64,000 nucleotides of DNA, taken from Eopsaltria australis. Taxonomy: Eukaryota > Chordata > Aves > Passeriformes > Petroicidae. The notes under the pieces were generated by a model that did no database searches, was not told the origin of the DNA, and saw only the letters and a list, made by a program, of their open reading frames with translations. The stretch covers positions 496,001-560,000 of the forward strand of contig JAVTVJ010000068.1 of NCBI GenBank assembly GCA_034509425.1. Reading direction: 5' to 3'. A program made the translations under genes and the position numbers. Shown here piece by piece: positions 38,145 to 49,880 of the stretch. Position 1 is the first letter of the stretch; each line of letters begins with the position of its first letter.

Positions 38145-38720
38145 ATCAGTTTGTTTGTGAGGATGTCACAGGAGACAGTGCTGGAAGGCTTCCTAAGCTC
38201 AAGGTGATATCATCCACTGCTCTCCCCTTCTCCACCAAGGAAATAATTTTGTTGTAGAAGTCTGTCAGGTTGGTCACACATGGTTTTCCCCTTCATAAAT
38301 CCATGCTGATTACTCCAAATCGTTTGTCTCTAATGTATTCAGAAACAGTTTTTAGAATAACTTGTTCCATCCCCTTCCCAGGGATCAAGGTGAGACTGAC
38401 CAGCCTGCAGTTCTCGGCAACCCTCTTTCTTGCCCTCCTTGAGGATGCCAGTGACATTTGCTTTCTTGCAGTCTTCGGGATCTTCAGCATACAAAGATTA
38501 TCAGGAGTGGCCTTGCAATGACATCAGGCAGCTCCCTCAGCACTCATGGGTATTTCCCATTGGACCCAAAAATTTGTGCATGCCTGGTTTGTTTAAACAC
38601 CTAACCTGGGCCTCCCCCATAGTGGGTAAACCTCCATTGCCCCATAAATCCAGGTATGGGAAATTATCTAATCTCTGCTGGCTACACCTTTCATTTACTG
38701 AGAAGAGTCTTTCCCCAGCT
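38145..38720 (-). mobile_element. CR1 LINE fragment (reverse transcriptase region)
   Basis: On the plus strand the order matches the reverse complement of avian CR1 ORF2. It runs GAGGATGTCACAGGAGACAG, CATCCACTGCTCTCCCC, CAGGTTGGTCACACATGG, AATCCATGCTGATTACTCC, CAGGGATCAAGGTGAGACTG, GGCAGCTCCCTCAGCACTC. The minus frame 38293-38490 encodes RLVSLTLIPGKGMEQVIL, the typical CR1 reverse-transcriptase motif. It is truncated at both ends and has stops, so it is inactive. The borders are approximate. Confidence 0.9.
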
Positions 38721-41700
38721 CCTGAGGCTGGCAGATGCTGCTCACTCAGTTAAGGGAGTTAAAACTTCAATGCATTTAGAAGGTCATGATGCTAACCGGA
38801 TTTTTTTCCATCTTTCAAACGATTTGACCCCCAAAAGTGAAGTACAACACTCTGTAAATTCACTGTTATTCTGAACTTAAACATATGTCAAGCAAAAAAA
38901 CCCTCTAATTTCAAAGAGCTGTGGAGGCTGGATGTGCCATTTCTGCACGTACTCACTTCTCCCTCCCTATTTTGCCAACTGCCTGTTTGCTCCTCTGTTC
39001 ACTGCTCAGTGCTGGAGCAAAACCTTTCTGAACCTTTGAAGGAGGGTGCACTCCTGACATGATTTTCAACAACTGCGTTTTTCCAAGGAACTTTCCTTCC
39101 TTCTTTCAAGGCATGGGAGTTGTGCTTAGCGTACATGAGGCCCCTTCCACTGCTGGGTGCTCACAGCAGGCAGCCCAGCCTGCTAGGCTGGATTCACAGG
39201 GAAAAGGTGAATTGTTGCTTCTCTCCCCCAGCCTGGGGTGGTGTGATTAAGGAAGCGGTGAATCAAGTGTTCCAAGCACCTTTGATTGCTTGTCACAACC
39301 TTGTTACACAGGTCCTTTTGGAGCAACACTTGAAGGCTAGAAGTCACACACACACAGAGCCTGCTTTGCAGCTGGGTTCCCTACAGGACTTGCATTATTT
39401 GCATTTTGTGGGTGCTTAATATTTCTCCAAGGTCACCTATGGCAGGCTGAGAGAAGTCCCCCTCACGCTGTGTGGCGGGGAACACAGAGCCAGGGGAGCA
39501 CAGAGGAGCTGCCAGGGTCCTTACCCAAGGAGAAAAGAGACAGGGAGAAGCCTTCACCCATGATAGATGGGTTCCACGACAAGAGCATGGCAAGGAGTCA
39601 AAGCTGAGCCAATGCCTTGGACATTTGGAAACAAACCATTTATGTGGCAAGTCAGTCTCAAATGATTAAGATGGGGATAAAAGGAGCTCTCATGGAGAAG
39701 CAATCTGAGGCAGCAGCACTGACATTTTCTGTGTCTTAGGTCTAGGGTTTCACACAGATGTCCAGAAAGGTAAAAATATCACACCACCATAGTACAATTA
39801 TTTATGTGCACATTAATACAGAACACAACATGGTCCCTGGCTAATTAAAGCAAAAAATCTATTACATAAGCTGACCTTCAAATAAAAAGAAATTTATTAT
39901 CTCTGCACTTACACATTCTAAATCTGACTTTGGAATGCTTTGAATTGTTGCAGTGTACACAGTGAAGAATTGGTTTCTTCTTGACACAGACTAATCAAGA
40001 AGAGGTCAACCTTGCATCTGTGGCATGCCTGAAATGTATTTCAGAGGCATCATGTCCTGGAAAATAGGCACAAAATGCCCAAATGTGGTGCTGGCTGCTC
40101 TGTTTGGGCTGAGCTGGATAGATTTGGGCAAGTAGCTCCTCTCAGTGCCTCAGTGTATGTGTGTGTCAAATGGAGATTACACAGGCTCCCTTGGAAAGCA
40201 TCTTGACACCCTTGCATGAAAACTTCCATGAGAACTAGACAGCATCTCAGCTAATGAGCATTTGCACACAAGTCTGTGTAAGTGAAATGCTAAAAAATTA
40301 GATGCTAAAAAAACCCAGTGGTTTTCAATTAGACCACAAAACTGAGATACTACATCTCCTGTCTTGGATGCCCTACCAACCCATCTCAGCAATCCAGGAA
40401 AACTGTCCCAGAATTGAGATTACAGGAGTTGCACAAAAGTAAACCCATTCCTCATACAATGAGCAGGGGGAAAACCCCAGACATTAAAAACATTCCTGAC
40501 TGGTGCACAAAGGACCTATTTCAGACAAAAAGTTGTCATTTCATTTACATACAGAGTGATTTTCCTGGATCCACGAGTTCTTTTTTTGTTTTTTTTCCCC
40601 CTCCTGCTGTAGACCTAGCACAATACTCAAGTTTTCTTTCACCAAATACCAGACCAGCCTTTTAATCATTAAAACCTCTGCTGGATTCCCCACATTAGGG
40701 TCTGCTAAACTGTGATTTGGGGATTATCACCCTGTGCTTGTGGATCGCAGTGGAGTGCTGCTGCCTCATGTGCCTGCAGAGGAATGGCCAAGGGAGTGGA
40801 AAAAGCTACTGCTTTGCTCAGGCATCTGGCTTTTTTGGGAACTGGCCCGCTGGGAGGGCAGTGTTGAGGGAGAGCATCACTCAGCATCTGGGGGCTGTGT
40901 TGCAGGATTTGCCTCCCGCCCACCGCAGGCAGCTGACACTGCCTTGCCCGCCCTCCCTTTCTCACCAGCTGCCCCTGAATTTACAGAGCAGCAGCTCCCA
41001 GCAGCCATTCCCAGCTGGACCACCATGGTGCGTTTCCTGCCCATCCTGCAATGCTGCAGCTCCCAGTGCCAGTGGTCACTGAGGCACGGACACAGCAGGG
41101 AGTGCCACCACAGCCATGGCTGCTGCTGCCCACTGGTGTTGGCTGGGATTTAATTCTCCTGGCTGAAAGGCCCCTTCTCATGTGTTCCATGGTCTGGCAG
41201 TGCTTCAGGCTGTGTATAGAAAATGAACTAGAGGATATTGTGAACATCTACAAAAGCTCAGGCACAGCTGTTTGACCCCTGACAAAGAGTGGACAGATTA
41301 CACTCTTTCATTCCCAGCCAGGAGAAGAAACATCAGGATTGCAGAAATACAGTAGTTTCACAAGGAAGAGTCCCGGCCAAGCAGACAGAGATCTGCAGCA
41401 CTGTTGGGAACAGAACAAAATGTACAGGATTAGTTAAAGTGGATAGATCTTGGATCATGACAATCACAAGTGTTTTATTTGTAGTTCTATTTGTTTCCTT
41501 CAGATAAAAAAAGAAAAAAGCAGTATTCCTCAGCCACAACACAAAGACTTTTATTAGTCCTCAGTAATGCTTTTCCTAAGAATTGACACCCTTCCTCTGC
41601 CTCCTTGTCCTTGCAATACAAGGGAGCTCAGCAAAGCCTGAGTGCACATCCCGTGCCCCACTTGCTGCATCCTCCTCACTGCCTGCCAGGCCCTGGGTGT

Positions 41701-44585
41701 GCACACCAGAGTGTCCACTGCCTCTGCTGAACCCACTGCAGGAGCTGTGGGGAGAGGGCAAGGGGCACTTGGCTCCATCTGGTTTGAACCAAGGAGTGGA
41801 AGGAAGCTGTGTGAGCTCTCAGTGCCCATACTTGACACAGACAAACTGAAAGCAAGGGTTGAAACCAATCCTGACTTAAATCCCTGTGCATTTTGCTCTC
41901 ATGCACCTTTTCCTTGTCCTATCAATCATTCTTCCCACCACTTGACATTTTGCTAGCTAATGAAAAATATGTCTGGCCTTCTCCCAAGGCAGACTCAATA
42001 GCACAACCCTTTCCAGCTACCTTATGCAGAGGGAAATGGTAACACTGTCACAGTCCATTTGAGAAGCACCCAAGTGTCTCTGGCTGAAGTGTCCCTTCAC
42101 AGAGGGGTGGCCTTGAGGAGAACACCTTTTATTGGCCAATCTAGCCACGAACTGCATCTTCAAAATGGACATTTTTGGTTTTGAATGTTTTGGTTCAGCA
42201 TTCAGCACGGCAGTCTTCACTGTGCTGCCCAGCAAGGAGTCTGTCCTCACTGTAGACCACGCTTCTACCATCGTTTGTTAAAATTGTGTCAGTACTGATC
42301 AGGAAGAAGAAAACTTCCTCTGCAAGTGAACTATCAAGCTATTCCAAAATAGAACCTGGAGAAATGACCATGAAGTCCTGAAGACTCAGGTCAATTTGTT
42401 AGCATGTAAGCATCTGTAACTAATAAGATTGTTATGAACTGGTGGTACTGCTCTTTCAATCAATACCAAGTTTCTTTAAAGCAAAACAAACAAAATTAGA
42501 CTGGAGAATAACATTCTACAGTACTACTAGTAAAATACTGTATTGGATTCAAGGGGATATAAAGCAAATTCACCTGAGGAATAAAGACTATCCACCCGTG
42601 CCAAGAAAATCCTGTGCAGTAGAGATTCCTCATTCAAAATGCAGGCAGTACATTTCTAACAAGGAGATCCTGTTCTTTCACTGAAGGGAGAAAGGGAAAA
42701 GCCTACAGACATTTCAAGGAAAGCATCACTGACACAGATGTAGCTGGTTCAGTGCATGTCAGAATTGCTTGTGCCTGGGTGCCTCACTGTGGCTCATGGA
42801 GAGCTTTGAAACACAAGGGACCTTCTTGAGATGTCCTCTGTCATTCAGGGAGTTGTCACCTGTAAATGAGCACACTTCAGGACAGGAGGGCAGATTAAAC
42901 AAAGGGAAGAAAACCCCAAAACACCCAACTTCAAGAAAAACCTTGAAACTTAAAAGCCTGGATATTATTAGTCTGGTATTTGGAAAACACCAGACCAAGG
43001 CTGAATGAGTATATGTAGTTTTCTTTCTGCCTGCCAGTTTTCTCTGAGTACCCAGTAAAACTGTTCAGAGGCCTGGACTCTGCAGTAATAGCAAGAGGGC
43101 TTGGATCATCTCAGTCCCTTTTATTGTTTTCACTTTGTCTCAGAATTTTCTCCTTTTTTTTTTTTTAGCATTTCATTTCTTCAGTTTATTCTCCTGTCTC
43201 TTTGTTTACCTTTCTTCCCTAATTTTGGGATTTCAATGGGAATAATTTCGGCAAGTTTCAGTCCTTCTCACTGCACCTCATTTCATCTCAGTGCATTTGG
43301 TTGAAGTCAGTCCATTTGCAAATTTTTTGTTTTTTCCAATTGCACTTTATTTAATCATATCTCCTTGCCAGAGGGTTTGTTCCACTTCCTTCTCTGATTT
43401 CAAGAAAGGGAATGAAATCTTGCGAATTCAATGAGGATCAATTGGGATCACCTTTCATCTTGGTGAACATTTCTCTTTATTAGGGATTTATCACCAGTCA
43501 CCATTTAATCACCAACAACATTTACCCTAGCAATGGGCACATCAGATACTTTATTAATGTGGGGAGGAATTTGGTTCCCCCAACAGCTATTCTGTTTCTC
43601 CTGCAAAGTCAAGGAAAAAAGCATTTAAGCCCAGTCTTTTGTCCTTATTTATCTCCATAACAACAGCTGCAAACTTATTTATCCTGGCAGCTGAAGGGGG
43701 TGCAGCTGGCCAGGCTGGTGTGCCCTGTGCAGCTCCCAGGCCCCTGCTGGTGTCTGCTGGAGAGAGGGGATACACGACTAAAGCTTTTTCATGATGACAG
43801 CAAACCAGCACTTCAGGCAAACTGTCCCATTCCTGTTGGGAATTGCTCTTGGTTGAAGATGGGCAACACAAGAAGTTGACATATTTCACTAAATCACAGG
43901 AGAATGGTCACATCTCAGTTCTTCATGAGGAGATGCAGTAGCTTCTAGGGATGTTTGGCACCATCCATTCCCTCCACATCCCACAGCCTGTTTTCTGCAA
44001 ACATGTTCAGGGACTGCTGTTGTTTAGCAGTGCTGTAAAAAAATTCACATTTAAGTGCAGCAGGCTATTTATAAACCTGTTCTTTCAAAGCCAGGTGTGC
44101 AGCAAAACAAATGATGGTGGTCACTGCTTGTTCCTGAGAGGGTTTGTTCTCTCCTACATGGCACTTCTGCAGGCAAATATTTAGAAAGAAAGCCACATTG
44201 ACCTTGGGAGACCTTGGAGAGAGCAGGCTGAGCTTCTCCTCATGCTCCTATTCCCCACTGTCCCAGCTGTCCTGCCCACCCCTGGGCTGAAGGGCAGAGC
44301 CCAGGTCCCCATCACTCCTGTCCACACCAGCACTGTGCTCTGGGAGACAGCATACCTGGCTCTGGCAGCAGCCTGCCTTTTGGGTTTTGTCAGCAGGGAG
44401 TGGGAAGAAGGGAAGAGAAGGAGCTTGCCAGGAGTAGGCACAGCTCATACACATTTGTATAGCAAACACTGCTTCTCCCTCACTCAATTTTTGACCCCTC
44501 TGATGAGGCAGGGGATGAAGAAGGATGGTGAAGGACAGAAAGCTGATCCTCCCATGGGGGCAAGCACAGTGCTCTGCTCATTCTC

Positions 44586-44609
44586 AAAAAAAAAAAAAAA
44601 AAAAAAAAA
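44586..44609. repeat. Poly(A) run, 24 bases
   Basis: An uninterrupted A run, the longest homopolymer in the window. It could be the tail of a retrocopy, but the preceding sequence (about 44240-44585) was not recognised as a gene copy or an element. Confidence 0.9.
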
Positions 44610-47035
44610 GAAATTCAACATTTCTGCAGGATGACCCAAATATCTCTTTTAAAATATGCATGAAGCTTTAATCTTGTTCTTTCCCCTGACATATCATTTA
44701 AATTCAGAGCAATGAAGGTGTCTACATCCTGGCAGACACTCAGCCCATTTCATTTAAGGCATTCATAAAATATTTCACACACTAAGGATGGCTGACATTA
44801 CAAAGAGCAATTCCTACATAACTGTAGAAGGTATTATGATAGCATTGACATTTATATATTATTTGACAATATTTTTTTTTTTTACTGCTAGGGCAGATGA
44901 TAAAGGAAAAAAAAAGTATCAAACATGAGTACAAACAAGTTCACGTGAAGTGCCTGAGCCTTCACCCTGTAAACTACTGAGAAAATAAAATCTGTTTTCT
45001 CTACACACTCATGACTGACATTTCTCTTTTTCAGCCACCACTTGAATAGTCCTAGAGGTAGGGACTGGGTTTGCAGCAGCCCACGTTGCCCATCTCCAAT
45101 CAGCACCAAGGCCACAGAAAGAACTTGCCATAAGATAAGCCACCACAGAGGAAATGTGAGCTAAGCACAGGAGGGAAGGAATTTGCAAGAGGAAGATGCT
45201 GGTTCCAGGTCTGGTGGTGAGATCTGAGGTGAGAACATGAGGCTCTCCATCACCCCTCGTAACTTTCAAGAACTCTTAAATTTTTCCATGTACTGCACAC
45301 ATTACCTGGGCAGCATCCACGTTTTTAAAGCAGTGGAGAGAGGAACTCTGAACTGTCCTGACAGGTCTAAGAAGTCCAGTCTGCCTAGGCCCCATAACCA
45401 TGGTCAGAAAAGGCATCTGAAATCCATTAATTTAAAACCTGCTTGCTTGCCTCAGCGCCATTGAAATGCAAATCTCAGCAAAACATCGTGGCTAAACTGA
45501 TGATTTCCCCTTTCCATCACACAATGATGCCGTTCTCAGAGAACAATTTGTTTGACACAAAGCACCCAGGCTCTGGAGACCTCAAAATCTACCAGTGCTT
45601 AAGCTTATGAATGTTAAAATTGTCACATCAAAGCATGGAAAATTAATTGCTACCAACTGCAGGACTTGTCTGATGCACTCAATTTAGATTGTACACCTTT
45701 GTAAATATCATGCACTGCTCATTTAACAGAGTTTTACATGGGGCAGAATTGTAGCAACACCTTTATGATGGCAAATATTTGCAAGAGCTTCAGTAAAAAA
45801 CACACCAGTGCTGAAATAATGTTTGGGACAGCAGAGAATTCATGAGATGGGATAATTTTAAACAAAATTTCCAGTCCAAACAGAACCAGAAACAGCCACT
45901 ATTCCATTTTTTCACACATGACACTAAAAATGGAAGTGTCTGAATCTCTAAATATCAGCACTTCAAAAAGTTCACTGCAAATACGAATAAAATAATCTGG
46001 CATATGTAATACATTTACAAGTGTAATGTATTATGTATAAATATGTAACTTAAGTGCACGTAAATGTACACATATATAAGTAATTATGTAGGGACAGTAA
46101 TGTCTAATTAAAAAAAAAAACCCAAAAAACAACAAACCAACCACTTGGGACATGATTTAGAGATTCGTGGTAAAAAATTTAAAGATACTTGAGTACCTGT
46201 ACAAAAAGCACATTCCAATTTGATCTTTGATTGTTCTGTATTTGTTTATATGCCCATATCTAATAGTCTTTTTCTTGTTTTAAGGCCAGCACTTGTAATG
46301 CTCTTGAGTTTCTTCAGTGCAAGTTGTTTGATCTTTATCTTACAGAGGACTGAACCACATGGATTGAAAAACTTAGGAAAAAAAGGCCCCAACCCAGTGC
46401 GGCTCTTATTGGTGTGAGCCTTGGAGTTTAAGGAAGCTATTAAAGTGCTAGAAAGCACCACAAATGTGCCCTACAAGCAGTCTGTTTGCTTGACCTAATG
46501 CTCACAGTCGCTTTTTGTGAGGACAGGGATGAAGCAAACGGGTAACAGTAATTCCAGCCTCCCAGAAACAACCTGCCACAGCAACAGAGAGCTTCTGGGT
46601 GCAATGGTGGCAGTGCTAAAGAGATACTGAACAAGACCAGTGAAACATTGCCTCAGAGTTCCCAGCCAATGCCACCTCTGTTCCAAGAGAAGCAGGACAG
46701 CTGTCAATCCTGACTAACAACACCTCACATCAGAAGCACGGTGTAATTCTTCAAGTTCTACCTCGAAACTTCTCGGACTTTTCTGACTTCTGAAAAGCAG
46801 GAAGTAGATCAGAGCAAATTCACCTGTGGCGCAAACCTATTTATTTCACTCGATTTAGATTAGATATGAAATTGGTTCCCACCAGGATTTCAAATGATGA
46901 TTAGATTTGAAATGTCACTATCAGGCTTCAGAGAAGCGGGTAGAAAGGAAGTGGTGCTGAGCCACCTGGAGAGCAGCCATCCATCTTCCTGAAAGAAAAT
47001 CATTAAATTCTTCGACCAGAAACCTATCAAGGTTG

Positions 47036-47062
47036 AGGACTTCTAACAGAAGGACTTCTAAC
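47036..47062. repeat. 12-bp direct repeat, near-tandem
   Basis: AGGACTTCTAAC occurs twice, separated by three bases. This is a small slippage product in intergenic DNA. Confidence 0.85.
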
Positions 47063-49259
47063 CTTCTGGGTGTTGTACTTTCTTTCCCTGAGAGTGGCAG
47101 AGCTTGCCAAATTTCATTCTGGCCAGGATACAAAAGTTGGGCCCTGCATCCGAAGATCTGCAACATCTTTACGAGACCTGTAACAGCCACTGCTGGGAGG
47201 AGGGCAGTAATTTCTCCCTTCAGTGCAGCAGCTGGCTGACAAGTTTCTGACACCATTCCAGATGTTGGTAGACAGCTGTTCAACAGCTCTCCAGGAAGTA
47301 TAAAATGTGCAGAGGTTTTTGTGGCTTGGACATCTTCAGCCCTCACATCAACCTTCGTCCAGTCTCAGCCAAGTGGCTCTCATCACTTCAGTGGCACAGG
47401 TGGGAAGGAAATGCAGTTTTGGCTTATTTAGAGAGTTGCTCAGCATGATCTAGACTGCAACATACTTCTTTGCCTCGTAAATGAATCGTTATAGGAGGAG
47501 GAAAATATTATCACCTAATGACTGTCTCCCTGTACCCCTGAACCTTGTCTGCAAACATGTTTTACTTCACCAGCAAACAAAAACAGTGATAGGTCTTTAA
47601 AAATTTGATGAAACTCCTACCTTTAAAGCCCTATGAAACCACTACCCACCCTAAGCTTTTCTGACAAGCAGTATTGGAAACTTGGTTCCAGCATCTCCTT
47701 TGACAAAAATCAAAATGAATTGCCTTTGTTGTGCCAGCAGACTGTTACATTTCCCTGGCACTGAGGAAGATTAGAGGTGCTTTGGTGTGGACACCTTTCC
47801 TCCTGGTGATGTCATTGTGGATTTGTGCCAAGTTCTGTGTTTCATTGCCAGTGTCCAGCCTCATTCACAGCACAAAATAGCAAGTGCTCAGCTGTGGTTC
47901 ACCTTCCCTTTCCCACAAAACTGCAGCCTGTGTTGCACAGCAGGTCAATGCACTGTGCATTCAGAGCTAAGGTTACTCACAACTGGCTTGTGAGCAACAA
48001 CAGAGATGTTTTTCTTCCCTGAATTCTATTTTAACCTTGCAGAGTGCTGTTTGGTGGGTGCATTTCTCCAGGTGCTGGGGAGATGGTAATGAACTGCTTT
48101 GGAGGCACAACTGCCCCAGAAAGCCCCCAGGGCAAAATGGATTGTCTGGGAAGGAGTGCACAGTGGGCACATGGGAATGCTGGGGGAATAGCAGTAAAAG
48201 GGGAAACAGCCCTCCATCAAGGTTTGGGTGAGGAAGTTTTAAAAACGTATTTAGGGACTGACAAATTACAGGATCAATATTTGGATTAGAGGCATTTAAA
48301 AATCACTTAAAAGTTTTTCCAATTTGGCCCTCATAAAAATGAAAGCTTTCCCATAATCCATGATATGAGAAAATTTTGAGGTTAGTACTTAGTTCTGTTT
48401 TGAAACAGCTTAGTGCTGCTTTGAAACAGTCCAGCAGCAATGTCTGCTGAAACAGTATTATCCACTCTCTCAAAGAGAGTTGTGAAGTAGGTAAAATTAG
48501 GAATAAATTCATATCCGGAGTAATATGCAGCTTTCCAAGGTGGCAAGGAAATCAATGGGAAAGTAAAAATCAAATCCACAGACAAAATGCAATATTATTT
48601 TATCTCATTACCCTTAATTTAAAGGATTAGAACACAGATATTCATCCAAAGAGTCAATCTTATCAAGAAAATAAGGTGGAAATGGTAACTGCAAGAGTTA
48701 AATTTTTAGAGAGGCATGAAGTCTATTTAGTGCTCTTTGGGTGCACAGAGCAAATAAAAAATCACAAAATAGTAGAAGAAAATCAGGAACATGGAAAGGA
48801 AATCAGCATGGCTATATGCCAATGTAAAATGTATTAATAAAATAAAGGAAATATCTTTATGAACAAACAAAGCATGGTGTCCTTCCAATGACCACTGCAA
48901 ACTCTGCAGTACACAGACAAAAAAAAAAAATTGTGCAAGGATCAACTTGTAGACTGTATTAAAAATTAACAAAAACCCAACACTGTTTGGAACTTATTGA
49001 GGTTAGAACCTAGAGGAGATACAGATGACCAATATGTGATAGAATTTTCTAGAGAAAATAAATCATGGTCAAATGCCTCAGTGAGTTTGAAATTATCATT
49101 AAGTAGCTTGAAGAAGTTACAGTGCTAGACCTACTCTCTTTTTTTGTAGAAGACACAGGAGGTCTTTCTCCAGATGCAAAATTGGCAGAAGGACTAATGG
49201 AAAAATGGACAAAGCAAAGGGAAGGTGAATGTGTGGCAAAAGGACAGAACAAGCAGTAG

Positions 49260-49880
49260 CAAATGGCCAGGACCCAATTGCATTTGCTCTGGAGCTCTCC
49301 AGAAACTCTAAGATATAGTAGCTGAACAGCTGTATGTGGTGTGTACCCTCTCTCCTGGCACCAAAGGGAAGAAAAAGGGAAGGTGCAAACATGATAAGAA
49401 TATTCCTAGGAGGGAGCAGGGCCACCCCAGAGCAGGGATTCCTAGCTAACAGGAAAAATGTTCTGTGCTATAAAGAAGAGCAGAGTCGATATTACCCATC
49501 CTTTCCAATATAAGTAAATGGGGCATCAAGTGACATAAGTGAGTGTTAAGTTCAAACCCAAAAAACAGTGAAGAGGTTGTTCCCCACAGAGGACAGAGAG
49601 AAGATGATAAACTCCTGGTTGACTGACATTATGGAGGCTAAAAATGTTATATGGGCTCAAAAGAACACCTGGAAGATTTTATGGAAGAAAAATCCATCAC
49701 AACCTATTACATACAAGTTGCTACCTCTGTCTTGAAGTTCTCCTATGGCATTTCTGCCTGTGGCTAAAAATGTGGTTTTGGAATTCTGGCCCCCGGCTTA
49801 CCTTGACCTTATCCTCTCCTTTAGGCATCTGCTGCTAGAAGCAGGAAACCTGGCTGTATGTCTTTGTTCTGGCCAAGAAA
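49260..49880 (+). mobile_element. Ancient CR1/L3-like LINE, 3' part
   Basis: The section about 49268-49365 resembles the reverse-transcriptase region of amniote L3/CR1 elements. It reads GGACCCAATTGCATTTGCTC, then GTAGCTGAACAGCTGTATG, and translates with one break to something like AEQLYVVCTLSPGTK. The section about 49630-49860 matches the family's 3' end: ATTATGGAGGCTAAAAATGT, CTCAAAAGAACACCTGG, TTATGGAAGAAAAATCCATC, CTGCTAGAAGCAGGAAACCTGG. The two are joined by a shortened, degraded middle. It has multiple stops and is inactive. The start could lie further upstream (about 49050). Confidence 0.65.

Larger units (their letters stand above)
38721..49259. other. Intergenic sequence, no gene recognised
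   Basis: About 10.5 kb of sequence with only chance open frames. The longest on the plus strand (40734-41153 and 44242-44634) lie in GC-richer or A-rich patches and show no domain. It includes a poly(A) run at 44586-44609 and an AT-rich block at about 46000-46130. Exons of the expected neighbour SLC35F1 were looked for on the minus strand and not seen. Confidence 0.6.

Noticed and set aside
44242..44634. 130-codon plus-strand frame ending in a poly-lysine tract
   Set aside because: The lysines come from the 24-base A run, and the rest has no homology or splice support. Considered as a processed retrocopy, but no parent gene was recognised.
45009..45269. Minus-strand DGEPHV peptide resembling the C-terminal EEPHV of SLC35F1
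   Set aside because: Only about four residues agree, the flanking residues do not match, and no stop follows at the expected place. Coincidence.
46921..47346. 141-codon open frame on the minus strand
   Set aside because: It opens with GTG, its first ATG is internal (near 47256), there is no recognisable domain, no splice context and no coding neighbour. Frames of this length are expected by chance in 64 kb.
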